Source: Thysanoteuthis rhombus (lineage: Eukaryota > Mollusca > Cephalopoda > Oegopsida > Thysanoteuthidae). From it: a stretch of 64,000 bases of DNA. How positions within the stretch are numbered: the first letter of the stretch is position 1; every line of letters begins with the position of its first letter. Location of the stretch: assembly GCA_963457665.1 (NCBI GenBank), contig OY735225.1, positions 3,560,086-3,624,085 of the forward strand, written 5' to 3'. Below, piece after piece: positions 11,650 through 22,923 of the stretch. Made by a program: the position numbers and the translations under genes. Below the pieces are notes generated by a model, which made no database searches, was not told where the DNA came from, and saw only the letters and a program-made list of their open reading frames with translations.

Positions 11650-12160
11650 TTTTAAAGTGTCAAAATAGTTTTTTTCCAGTTTTCAAGTTTGTCCCGCTGG
11701 CTGGCTGTTTGTGTATGTATGTATGTATGTATGTACGTATGTATGTATGTATGTATGTATGTATGTATGTATGTATGTATGTATGCATGCATGTTTCACG
11801 CATGTAGGTCGTACCATTTGAGGTCAATGGCTGAAATCTCAAACGTCTACTCTTTATTATGTCTAGGAAAAAACATTTTATCCCCCTCCATGGGTTTTTA
11901 TTCGGGATTCAATTCGCAATGTAAGTTTATGCCAGATTGGCCCATTAGTTTGTGTCCAGCAGCATTCACGTCTGTTTTTTGAAAATTCAGACATTTTTAG
12001 TGATCACTGCCCAACAAAGGGTGAGAAAAGTAACTTATCCATTGAGCATACCGATTCCTCACGTTTTTTAATTGATCACTCCAACACAACATCGTACCAA
12101 AAGACGTTGTTGATATGGTGGTTTCTTTGGAGCGACTAACCAAACCTGTCATTATTTGTA
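11650..12160 (+). repeat. Family A interspersed repeat with expanded (TATG)n
   Basis: The order of blocks matches the other copies: AGTTTTCAAGTT, GGCTGGCTG, a TATGTATG site, CACGCATG, CCATTTGAGGTCAATGGCTG, TTTTTATTCGGGATTCAATT, a CAGCAGCATTCACG block, TGATCACT and the end GACTAACCAAACCTGTCA. Here the TATG site has expanded to about 18 units (11713-11785). Confidence 0.75.
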
Positions 12161-12185
12161 ATTCAATAAACCTAGCCCCTAGAGA

Positions 12186-12663
12186 ATTGAGGAAGATGTG
12201 AAACATGAAAGCCAGGGTAGTGCTGGTCATAGTGGGCGCACTAGGAACTGTCCCCAAAACTTTGAGGGTGAGACTGGAGGAGATCGGGATTAAGGGAAGG
12301 ATTGAGACTGTACAGACCATGGCACTACTGGGAACAGCACGGATACTGAGGAAAGTGCTAGAAATATAAGGACTGCAACGTTAACTGTCAACTGTGACCC
12401 AACTGAGGAAGGGAAATGAAAGCGGAAATGCAGATTACAGCGCTGACATAATAGGCGAAAGAGAGAAAAATGCTGGCTGAAGACCTGAGGAGACTTATTG
12501 TCACTCAGCCTTCAGCGATAACCACTGGGCAACCGGTGTGAAACTGTAAACCGCAGTATTACTGCGACCTATGAGTACTAGGAGAGGAGGGCTGGAGACT
12601 TGAGGAGACTTGCTGTCACTCAAACTCCAGCGGTTACCACCAGGCAACTGGTGTGAGATTCCA
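12186..12663 (+). mobile_element. R2/R4-like LINE 3' end, copy 1
   Basis: It encodes the C-terminal stretch KARVVLVIVGALGTVPKTL and LEEIGIKGRIETVQ, then ALLGTARILRKVLEI and a stop at about 12368. About 290 bases of 3' untranslated sequence follow, with two CTGTCACTCA-type repeats, and end in TGTGAGATTCC plus an AAT tail. It is 5'-truncated. Confidence 0.85.

Positions 12664-12733
<70 letters not shown>
12664..12733. repeat. (AAT)n tail/junction between two LINE copies
   Basis: About 23 AAT triplets. LINE copy 1 ends into it and LINE copy 2 starts directly after it, in the same orientation. Confidence 0.95.
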
Positions 12734-13491
12734 GCCGCCAACTCGCCCAGAAGGAGTATAAGCATAGACACGATAGAGTAGCAACGATGATACACTGGGA
12801 ACTAAGTAAACAAATGGGATTCAACCATGGGGAAAAGTGGTATCAGCACAAGCCAGAGGCAGTTTTGGAGAATGACAACCACAAACTACTGTGGGACTTT
12901 GACATCCAAACTGACCACCTCATCCAGGCAAGAAGGCCGGACTTAGTAATAGTAGACAAGAAAAGGAAGGCCTGCCAAATACTAGACGTTGCTGTACCTG
13001 CAGACCATAGAGTAAAAAAGAAGGAGGGTGAAAAAAGGTAAAAATACCAGGACCTAGCAAGGGAGTTAAAGAAAATGTGGAACATGAAAACCAGGGTAGT
13101 TCCGGTCATAGTGGGAGCACTAGGAACTGTCCCCAAAACGCTGAGGGAGAGACTGGAGGAGATCGGGATTAGGGGGAGGATAGAGACCGTACAGATCACA
13201 GCACTGCTGGGAACTGCACGGATACTGAGCAAGGTGCTAGAGATATAAGGACTGCAACGAATCGTAGCTCTGTCATGATATGCGAAAGAGAGAGGAGACG
13301 TTAGCTGAAGACCTGAGGAGACTTATTGTCACTCAGCCTTCAGCGATAACCACTGGGCAACCGGTGTGAAACTGTAAATCGCAGAATTACTGCGACCTAT
13401 GAGTACTAGGAGAGGAGGGCTGGAGACTTGAGGAGACTTGCTGTCACTCAAACTCCAGCGGTTACCACCAGGCAACTGGTGTGAGATTCCA
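12734..13491 (+). mobile_element. R2/R4-like LINE 3' end, copy 2, with RLE domain
   Basis: It starts inside the zinc-knuckle tail (RQLAQKEYKHRHDRVA) and keeps an almost continuous C-terminus: EKWYQHKPEAVLEND, WDFDIQTDHLIQA, then RRPDLVIVDKKRKACQILDV. The PD...D spacing fits the PD-(D/E)XK fold of the restriction-like endonuclease found in R2, R4 and NeSL LINEs. One stop after GEKR splits it from KYQDLARELKKMWNMK and the conserved VGALGTVP and ALLGTARIL segments. The 3' untranslated part is nearly identical to that of copy 1. It ends in a second AAT tail. Confidence 0.85.
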
Positions 13492-13541
<50 letters not shown>

Positions 13542-13549
13542 TAATAATG
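13492..13549. repeat. (AAT)n tail of LINE copy 2
   Basis: AAT triplets, with one GAT variant near the end, directly follow the LINE 3' untranslated sequence. Confidence 0.93.
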
Positions 13550-13624
13550 TACGATCAAAATATGAGACCAGACAAGCAACTTTCTTTAAATATGAATGAT
13601 AAGGAGGATTATTAATACTATCAT

Positions 13625-13698
<74 letters not shown>
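13625..13698. repeat. (CA)n(TA)n microsatellite
   Basis: A CA run passes directly into a TA run. Confidence 0.97.
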
Positions 13699-13699
<1 letters not shown>

Positions 13700-13702
<3 letters not shown>

Positions 13703-15670
13703 GATTAGTCGATTTATTAGTTTCAACCTTTTACGTTGAAAAGTGCATAGTCCCAGAATTTCTACATAGACTACGTCACCTTAATTTGTATAGCAATATC
13801 TTAATGATCCTACATTACAACCGCGCTATTCATATCTAAGAATTGAGATTCAACACTAGATAAGCGCCTTTCCGTGAATAAGAATGATAAGAAAGGTAAC
13901 AAAAAATCTGTCATCAATTACTTGAGTTTTTGTCATGTCTTAACGTAGCAATAAGGGATTGTCCAACTTTACATTTTAAGTGCAGGGTTTTTATCCTAGG
14001 GAGGTTTGTCAAAGGGGGTTTCGTCTACGCCCCACATCGCTTAAATTCTGTTCTCATTGTGAGTTGCCCTTTTCATCCTGAGAGTAGCGAGTAGGTACTT
14101 TCCACGATTCTTTTTACTACGTATTTTAGTTTTTTTTGCCATCTCATTTGATAACTTCTATACATGACCCAGCGTAGGCGTAACAACAGGAAAGGTTCTT
14201 AGATATAAAGCCAGTTCCGTTTTAAAACTTATAAATAAATAAATCATTGCAGATAGTATTGCATATGTATTTATTTAACTTAGTCTAGCGTGATGTTAGG
14301 ATGTTGAGTCGGTTAGGATGAAGGGGAAGGGTTGTGGGGTCTCTCGTCCGGGATTTCACACGACCCTCTACTGTTACGGGATGCTGTTTCGACTTTTCTT
14401 TGTGGGAGTGGGTTCATTATTTTGTTCAGTTCTCGCATACACCGTCATTTGAAAATATCACCAGCCAGGGATTTAAATGAGCGGCTTTTACCAAGGAACC
14501 ATGCATATATAATCATACATAAAGATGAGCCTGAGGGAGGGAGAAGAGAGACTTAATGAAGATCTTGTAGTATCCACTTTTTAGAACTAAATGATGAATA
14601 CAAATATCAGTGATATTTGGAGTTACCTACCCTTGGCAGAAATCTACCTGCAATTTCTAACACACCGTGAAGAAGTATACAGGAATGATATATTCTTTGT
14701 CTCTTCCTCCTTGATGTCACACAGAATCACTAATAGGATAACCGATCGTTATCTTTATGGTATTTAAGCATTTGGTTGTAAATTTTCTCTGTCTGTCTTC
14801 CTGTCTGTCTCTCTGTTCTGACGGCCTCGAGGTAAGCTCGCATTTTCGCTCTCTCCTTTAGTTAGCGCAGTTTTTACACACACGTAGTTCTTGCATATGC
14901 ACCTCACCTTTACATACACAAAGTAATTCTTCTGTTTCACTCAAGAACTTTCTCTCTTCATCTCAAAGAACATATTCAAACAAAGCTAAGCACACTCTGC
15001 GAAGTAAAGACAGACTTCCAAGGAAAGCATTCAAGTGGCTTTAGTGTAAGTGACCCAAACTGGCAGACACGCTGAAACTCGATTTTGCATTCCAAAGGAG
15101 ACTTCCCTTTTCATACATTCTTCACTTCACCTCATTATTTACTGCTGTAGATATCACCAAACAACTTTGTGCCTGAAGTCAACTCCTGTTTTTCCTTCGA
15201 TTCCTCCAAGAATTAAAACTTAATTATCATTGTTAACTTTTTCGTTCGTCTTTTTTTCCCGCGTTTGTTACCAATCAAACTAAGGGCGCATTTCTCTTAT
15301 TTTTGCGTTTAATGTGTGGTCACGTTATTTTCTAGAATCTATCTCCACAGATCTATTTTGTGAATTTATCTGGGGCTAATATTCTGAGCCATGCGATAGT
15401 CTTTTTAAAAAATATATTTCTCATCCTCGCTGATAACAACTTTTCAAAGTGGCAAAATATCAGTGTCAGAGACAAGGTGGAAGATACCCAATGCTGTGCA
15501 AATTATTGTTTCCTAATATCCTTAGTAATGCAATACAGGAAAGGTCTGGTGGTGAACGAGTGAAGATAAAATGTTGTGCTCCGGCTGTTAAGAGAAAAAT
15601 AATGCAAGTTGTAAGAAAAGCATCAAATTTGAAAGTAAACCATTTTAAAGTGTGTTGAATCCAATAAGAG
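13700..15670. other. Unassigned DNA
   Basis: No gene is supported. Open frames at 14332-14556 and 15360-15658 are short, have no family resemblance and lack splice context. Confidence 0.5.
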
Positions 15671-15673
15671 AAG

Positions 15674-15713
15674 TGAACAAATGATCAGACAAATGATTAA
15701 AATCATTTGTTCA
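15674..15713. repeat. Short perfect inverted repeat
   Basis: The arms TGAACAAATGAT and ATCATTTGTTCA are 16 bases apart. It lies at the downstream edge of the gene-family relic at 15.72-17.65 kb. Confidence 0.6.
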
Positions 15714-15714
15714 A

Positions 15715-17645
15715 AATATCACTTTGAGTTTTCCACAATCTCCTTGGGAAAGGCAAAGCTCGGTCTATTGTAACTGGGCATCTCTGCACTCAGTCTCTGC
15801 ACTTGACTTTCCAGTAGAATTAGTTCGTCGTAGTACTTTGATGTTTCAGGAATGTTGGTCCAGTGTAGTCCTATTTGGGCAATAAGACTTTGGTGCCATA
15901 CATATCCAGCGTGACATGCAGCACATCAAATGTGCTGCACAAGTGCTATTTGAGTTGGTGGAATATTTCCAATGATACGCGATCTATGGCCAAATGGCTT
16001 TTTACTAACTCCATTCACTCTCCCCCAAGGGACATGTTTTACTTTACATGACAACAACAAACCTTTCAATTCCATGTAGCACAGATTCACATACATCTGT
16101 GACTGAAGGATAAATATTCCATGCTTATTATGTTGATTTTCCCCCTTTTTATGGAAGAAAGATAACCTGATAGAGCATGGATCATCAGTGACCCTTTCCT
16201 ATTTAGATTTCCAAGTTAAATGCATTTACCATGGACAAGGATATCACTGTACTTCTTCCTAACCCCAAAAGCTATCATGAATTGAATTTTTCAAAGAAAG
16301 TGACCACAAGATCAACTTCATCAGTGTCACTTGTTATAATCCTGTATCTTTCCTTACCAAAATAATCTGTGTGGAAAAATCAGCTACATCTCACTGGAAC
16401 AGCCTATCATATGTGTTTTCACATTTGAGGACAATTCCATTGCCGAATGAACTAATGATGTTTTTTTTTTTTATCTTGTGTTCATATCCTGAATTCTTAA
16501 GGTCAGGAACTTGAAAACCGCTTCCTTGTTTGTTTCAAGGAAGAGGAAGTTTCACAGTTCACTGATATGGAGTATCTGATTGGACAGGTCTATTCAGAGA
16601 TCCCATGTGTTGTTCGAGAAGCTGTATCCATTAATTCCTCATCAACGATTCCTTGGATACCACTCAAGAGTAAGTCTTTTATCATCATCCAAATCAAGTC
16701 TTCAGGCCGGTGGGAATCTAGAATATCTTTACCTGTATAAACACTGTTTAGGCTACTTATGAGATTCTGTAGTCTGCATCCTCCACGAATTTGGCAAGGG
16801 ATGACCTCTGATAGGAACCGAAGAATATTTTGTTGTGACCGAAGTGATGATGACCCTGATATTTTGATCCGAGTATAGACAACTGATTCCTCCTTTTCTT
16901 TATATGTGACCATAACTCTGCCGTGCAATGTTCCTTTACCATATTGAGTATCCTCGAGAAAATCAATGTTTTCTGCTGCATAAAAGACGCATCTCCTTCT
17001 GAACAATTGTGACAGAACATGAGACACTCCACACTCAGCCATAGATTCCGCTAACCCTGTTGTTTTCTGGATCCCTGAACAAAGGACTCAATATTGTGCC
17101 GAAATTGAGAAATGAATTTACTGCATATGAGTGCATGTATTTTAAGCCCTACTGCTACATACGAAGGCATTTCATGGGCGTTATAAGTTATTGCAGTACT
17201 GATACCTGGACCCGAACGAGGTGATAACATTTCATAGATTGAAAAAAATCTGAGCCATATTCAGGCTGTGAAATCTTGCTTTGCTGAAGTAATTTTCATG
17301 TCTATCTGCTCCTAAAAGCACCACTTTGAAATGACCAACTTCTTTTGGGACAACTTCCGCCATATTCGCTCCCTCAAAATTTCAAGTAAATTTCAGATTT
17401 CCATCTGTCAGTGCGGCTCTCCAAAGAATCCGAATAGCTGCAAGAAGGGTCGTCGTGTTCTTCCCAAAATAATCAAATTCTTCTCCGGCATTATACATTG
17501 CAATGCCTGTCTTTGCTCTCAGTGAAACCCGTTGTGGTTCATTAATCCTTTTGGGATCAATGAAGACAATGCAGATGTTTTCAAGCTTTTGATCAATTAA
17601 AGTTTTGATCTGTTCTCTAGTTTTTATGTCTTTCATTGGATCCAT
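15715..17645 (-). pseudogene. Decayed copy of a multi-copy animal gene family of unknown function
   Basis: Minus-strand fragments read in one order. About 17645-17382: DPKRINEPQRVSLRAKTG followed by FDYFGKNTTTLLAA. About 17042-16590: AECGVSHVLSQLFRRRC, then AENIDFLEDTQYGKGTLHG. About 16380-16200: an ITSDTDEVDLVVTFF-like block. About 15990-15720: IPPTQIALVQH, HAGYVWHQSLIAQ and ETSKYYDELILLESQ. From memory, blocks of this kind (a DNxDFxExTxDGKxTxHG motif, a DTDVVVL-like block, then IPPTxxALxQH and AGYxWGQSL) recur in very many predicted proteins of molluscs, cnidarians and arthropods, and look spread by mobile DNA. The biochemical role is unknown. I treat it as a fossil: broken, with several interruptions. 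Confidence 0.5.
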
Positions 17646-18574
17646 GGTCAGTTGTAATTTATGGTAGGAAATTTCGTTTGTTATGAGATCACATTGAGAA
17701 ATGATCTTTTATGTTGAGAATAAGTATTAATATTTTGATTTGGCCTTGAAATAATCTTTCGTTGAGATAGAATATTTGTGGGTCACCGTTTATGCACTTT
17801 TGTTCACGTACCGTTTACGTATCAAAATGACGGTAAGATATCAACGAAGAAAAAAAGAAACAAAACGTGTATCTTCAATCAAAATATAATCGTTTCATTA
17901 TGAGATTGTGATGGATCAATCACATCAATTGTTCATGATATCAAAATTACCATAATTGTAATTTGACTTCCACACACACATAAATGAGTATGAATGCTCG
18001 TTTCGAACAAGAAGTTAATTGGTCGTATTGAATAAAAGTTCGTGATGAAATTATATTAACGATGTAATTACGCGTTTACAAAGAATAAGAGAAAGCGATC
18101 ATTCGAAAAGAGTGAGTGTTCATTTCAGAAAGATATCTGCATTGTAATTGTGATTTAGCGAGAGACTGGTGGGCCACGTTCCCAGAAATGATTAAGAGAC
18201 TTTTGAAGACAAAAGGACAAGAATGAGGGAGACAGGCGGAAGTGGGGCTTTTTATTTAGCGGAGCTTACCGGAAGTCTGCACTACTTTTTAAATCGGAGG
18301 ACTTACCGGAAATGTGTATTCATTTCAGGGCTAGGAAGTAAGTAACATCGGCGTATTGATATCTAGATTAGTAATTTTTACGCTACTTTTATTGTCGTAC
18401 TCCTACTATAGAGTTTTGACGTTATATTTGTTTGTCACAACAGTGACGATGACCTCACCAAAAATCAGTGACGTCACGACGGAACGAATTAATGTTGCGT
18501 GCGCAAAAACTGATGAAGAATTAACTCTCTCAATTCGGGTCGATTTGTTTTTAGAACAGAAAGTACTTATAAAA

Positions 18575-18710
18575 TGCTTGGAATTCGGATACGTAATTTT
18601 GGAATAATATTGGAGAAATGGATCCAGTCTTGTTTACCTTTTAGATTTTAATGAAACCAAGATGTTTGATCCAACCGTAGCCAAACTTGTTATATTTCTG
18701 CTTACTACCT
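18575..18710. repeat. Dispersed repeat shared with 5.15-5.27 kb
   Basis: See the partner copy. The shared order is TTTTGGAATAATATTG, TTGTTTACCTTTTA, then AGCCAAACTTGTTAT. Confidence 0.5.
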
Positions 18711-19083
18711 TGATATACTGATAATTTGAACTCGCGACAAATTCTCCTGTAATGCCTTTCGATTCCCATCCTCCCATTGTTATCAAACTACCCTCATGCA
18801 GAAATTCACTCAACGTAGACAAAGATTCCACATTAGTTGCTTGAATTGAGATACAATTTTATTCTATCTCCTTACCAGGGATATAACTGGGTCGCAAGGC
18901 ATCCACAATGTATGTATTCTTATTTCATTGGTGATATGCAATGATTAAAGCATATAGATCTCCAGGATCTGTGCAATCAGTCAGGCGAATCTTGAATACT
19001 TCATTGTTAGATAATTCAACAGCTCCCTTCAAGCGAATGTCTGCTGAATCAGTTGCAATTACTTATAACTTATTTCTTCTTTT

Positions 19084-19383
19084 TTACTTCTTCGTTGCAA
19101 AAGATGCACTCACTTCCATCCTACTTGGGCGTTCTTGATCTTGTATCTTGATTTCTGTCAACTTCTTCATTGGTGGGGGTAGGGGGTGACGGCACACACG
19201 CATGCCCTTCACACAATCTTCCATTTCAACCCATGCCTGCTTTGTGAGTACATTCTTTGTTGCAATCTGAATGTCATAATGCATTTCTATTTTATAGTTT
19301 TTCAGGCTTGAACATTTCTTAGACAGCAAATAATATTCACGTTTCAAATCGTTCCAATCAACCCTTTTGCGTACACATTCCAA
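19084..19383 (-). other. Unrecognised open frame (99 codons)
   Basis: A lysine-rich open frame containing WNDLKREYYLLSKKCSSL and VLTKQAWVEMEDCVKG. It is on the same strand as, and upstream of, the gene-family relic at 15.7-17.6 kb, so it could be another piece of it. I recognise no domain. No splice sites or start context argue for a real gene. Confidence 0.25.
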
Positions 19384-19494
19384 AACCTCATAACTTTTTG
19401 GAATAACTAAGGGAAATTGCTTTCTCTATTGACACAAAACCCATAAAGTAATGTCCGTAAAGCGTTTTACTTTATTTTGTTAATGTTGATATCT

Positions 19495-19645
19495 CTACTT
19501 TCAGAGACTATAATCTTGCTCTTCCCCACATTCACCTTGAACTTCCAGCGCCCACCCACCCTTTATATCTTCCAACACTCTCAGCAAGTGCTCCTCACTT
19601 TCACCTCTAGGCATCGTATCATCTGTGAACAAACTTAAACCTATT
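19495..19645 (-). mobile_element. LINE reverse-transcriptase scrap (catalytic motif region)
   Basis: The minus strand reads LFTDDTMPRGESEEHLLRVL, the counterpart of the F-A-D-D reverse-transcriptase motif of CR1/RTE-like LINEs. In a neighbouring frame it reads WKFKVNVGKSKIIVSE, which matches the following LKVNxxKSKIM segment. It is short and frame-broken. Confidence 0.6.
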
Positions 19646-20399
19646 CGAAGAAACCACATCTGCTAAATACTTATATAATATGATAGCATTTCAAGATAAT
19701 AGGCTATCGATTGGTGAAAATCCAACGTCTCTCTCTTCATTAGTTTCCGAGTTATCAAATTTCAAAAAGCGTGACGAACAGGTTAGGTTGGGTTTTGAAT
19801 GATTAAATTACTTTTCAAAACAGATATCATCGAATGGCGAGAGCTGCACGGTGAACAATACATTTGAATGTCGAATGAAAAATTGCTATTAATCTTTTTG
19901 TTTCTTTTTTAATGCTGAACAAATTACTTCCTACGCAAATAAACTTGTTATTGATCAGAATCTGAGTGAGTCTTCATAGTGGCGACCACCTTGGACTAAT
20001 GATATCAGAAAGACATTATGTCACTAATTCAGGCAAAACACCAGGTAGTCCATGTTAGTTGAACCTATTTGCAATGTGTCTCCGATAGTCTTTCCTTCTC
20101 TTCATTCAAAATCCCATAGACTGGTGTTTTGTAACATTTGCACCCTATCAATATGCCTATATAAATATCGAAAAAAAAAAAGAAAAAAAAAAGAAATAGA
20201 ATAAAATAGAATATATTTTATCAAAGCATTTTTCAAAAAAGAATATTGTTGAGGATTAAGTGCCGTGGAAGTATTCATTGAGCCCAGCCAATCAATTCAA
20301 CTTAAACGTGATTATAGTATCATTTCTCTTCCACCTGTCGTTCTGAGGAAGAAATATTTAGTTGTTCACAGGTTATTCTACGAACTGTATTTTAAACCT

Positions 20400-20886
20400 C
20401 TCATTCACTTAATCAGCTGTTGACTAAGTGTCGACCAGCTGTGAAGATATTTGATCTTTTGTTTCTTTCTTACTTTATTTCACATTTTCCGTTTGCTTTC
20501 TTTCTTTCTTTTTATTTCCACACTAACAGCTTAAAACAGTTTTTTTCCACCATGCGATAAAAGTTATACTCCATGATGGGAGAAGAGGAAAAGTTACAGA
20601 GGTTGGCGTTTAACCGTAACCCAAGTATTCAGAACTGTCACGGCAGTGTAATCGAAGCCTATCACAGTCCATCTAGGGAAACATGGCATGAAGACTCCGG
20701 ACCGTTTAGGAAACACCTACGATGAACTGAGTGAAGGGGAAGTAGTTGAACAATTATCTAAACATAACAAAGGTATAATTAGAAACTGAGGCGAGGACCC
20801 ATCCCAACAAGGACCGTTGTGTACACCAGAACGGGCAACTAAAGCTATCATGTTCTTCAGCAAAAGATATAAAGGAAAGATCGAAG
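20400..20886 (+). pseudogene. Broken duplicate of GCH1 exon 1
   Basis: From the ATGs at 20573/20576 it reads EEKLQRLAFNRNPSIQN, then HGSVIEAYH, closely matching GCH1 residues 20-46 of the intact exon at 27.8 kb. A frame change in the middle leads to a stop near 20723. The downstream part, in a second frame (YDELSEGEVVEQLSKHNKG), has a TGA at 20787 where the intact gene has TTG. After it EDPSQQGPLCTPERATKA and FFSKRYKGKIE are still readable. The splice donor GAAG|GTAAGT is kept at 20886/20887, and intron and leader bases on both sides also align (ATCAGCTGT, GATCTTTT). It is thus a genomic duplicate on the same strand, not a retrocopy. The first ~19 codons are not recognisable. Confidence 0.85.
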
Positions 20887-21057
20887 GTAAGTTCAGGTAA
20901 ATAATTATCACCTTTTGATGGATGATCAGCGGCCTGGGCCCCTAGGTTGAGCTTTTAGTAAGTCTCCCTTCAACTTTTCCCTAACCCAACTATTTCGGAG
21001 TGGTCTTAGCTCTAACACACCAGGTAGTTGTTTCTGTGTTGCTACTAATCAGATATT

Positions 21058-21470
21058 AGAAACTGTCAATCAGAACTGTCACGAAAACTGTCAACATAGA
21101 TTTCTTCAGTTTTCAAGTCAGCGCGGCTGGCTATGTATGTATCACGCATACAGGCCATACCAATGGAGCTAGAGAGCTGAAATTTGAGAATTCACACCTG
21201 ATAATATTCACAAAAAATTTTTTTTTCCTTTTTGTAAATCGCCTATAAATGGGTTTTTACTGTAGTTTCAATCTGCTATGTAAACTTTTGCTAAACTGAT
21301 CACGTAGTTCATGTCCAGCATTTTTTAGTGATCAAATGCAAAAGAAATAACCTTTTCATTGATCTTCCCTTTTCCATTTTTCTGATTGATCACCCCCAAC
21401 ACAGCATGCTGTCAAAAGATGTCTATCAAGTGAATAACCAGGCTTGTTATTCATTGATACGGTGCGCACA
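21058..21470 (+). repeat. Family A interspersed repeat
   Basis: Three AACTGTC-type motifs, TTTCTTCAGTTTTCAAGT, GGCTGGCTATGTATGTATC, then the TGATCACCCCCAACACAGC end and TGAATAACCAGGCTTGT. Confidence 0.75.
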
Positions 21471-21544
21471 GTCTGCATAACTACGTGGACGAAAAAAAAG
21501 TTTGAATTCCGAAAAGCGTCTGTTTCCAAGGATTTTGGATAAGA

Positions 21545-21692
21545 GAATCATCATCATAATCATCATCATCCTTTTAGTGTCCATCGTTGGACATAGACCT
21601 TCCCAAAGTTTCACCAGACTTCACATGGACATCGCAGAGCCAATATTTTCTGAATTCGCCTAGTTTGTCAGGCCATCTAATCATCTTATTAT
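21545..21692 (-). mobile_element. RTE-like LINE 3' end
   Basis: An interrupted ATC tail (21549-21570), then CATCGTTGGACATAGACC and decayed C-terminus. It is short (about 120 bases of body). It sits between two family A right ends. Confidence 0.75.
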
Positions 21693-21694
21693 AC

Positions 21695-21822
21695 AAGTAA
21701 TTTATTCATTGATCACCAACTTTACATTTTTTAATTGATTACCCCAAACATGACACGCTACTGAAAGATGTTAGCTGTCCGACAGTTTCCTTTGAGTGAC
21801 TAACCAGACCTGTATTGAACAT
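21695..21822 (+). repeat. Family A right-end fragment
   Basis: TTCATTGATCACCAAC, TTTTTAATTGATTACCCC and GAGTGACTAACCAGACCTGT match the right end of family A. It follows the RTE insertion. Confidence 0.65.
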
Positions 21823-22604
21823 TGTCAGGAATTCAGAGATGAACTACACGGTTATCATTCACATTCTTGGTTTTATCACTATATTTCCACTAATGTGAGG
21901 GAAGTCGGAGACCGTCACGATAGAAATATAATGCCAATTACGAAGATGGTAATATTTGTTTGCACCCCTTGGGGAATAATAATTTCTTAATTCGATTGTT
22001 CCAATATGCAGACGTTATGCCTCCTTTTTTTCCTTTCAATTACTTCAATCCTAAGTATGCTATGAATGTATCAGACTTGGTTCAGTTTAATAAATATTTA
22101 GTTCGATGTTGAAGTCCTCATAAAGAGGAACCCGCTCATTATAATCACAGATAATGTTACTGGCCGGTTATTCTTTTTATCAAAATCAGCCGGTCCCCAA
22201 AACTCTATCTAAAGTGATCACAATAAGCAGCTTCCTCTATATATCATTCACTTAATATTATCAGTTGATCATTGGTATCCAAAAGACCCTATCCCAAAGT
22301 GATCACGGTAGTATCTAGTATTTAATATCCACCCTCTCAACTAAGGTGGTAGGTTATAGGAGAGTGGTTGATCCAAGTACCCAATCCCTTACTCTCCTCT
22401 CCGCCAACCATCGTGGTATGCCAGTGACGAGATATTTAATTGAGGCAGAACGCAAGAAATGTACTCACGTCTTTTCCAAAGTCTTTCGTGCGATATAGCA
22501 AAACGGTTATCAGCACGGAAAACGGAATCGGTAAATCAAGATTGTTCGTGTTTGATTCATACTAGTGCTTTTCTACCCTGTTTTATTGTCAGATATCTTG
22601 TCTT

Positions 22605-22875
22605 TGGTATGCCAATTAAAGGTCAGGTGAATTTAGGCATTTACAAAAATGTGTGTACTAGGGTAACTTGACCACAGATTGAACATAGGATAAGATGGCA
22701 GTGATCTATGCTAATCTTCAAAGATCAATTCAGAGTCAGATCAATTTAGGCACATCAAACCTTATGTAGACGGCTGCGCCATACCATATGCAAAATTGTG
22801 TAAACTGACCGCACGATGAACATAGGATAGGTGGCTCTGACCTCTGATGGCCTCCAAAGGTCAGGTCAATTCTGG

Positions 22876-22876
<1 letters not shown>
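22605..22876 (+). repeat. Degenerate ~120-bp tandem repeat
   Basis: Units contain a GGTCAGGT(G/C)AATT(T/C)(A/T)GGCAT-type block and TGAACATAGGATA(A/G) about 120-130 bases apart. There are two full units and a partial one. The RTE tail at 22877 starts inside the GGCAT of the last unit. Confidence 0.55.
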
Positions 22877-22923
<47 letters not shown>

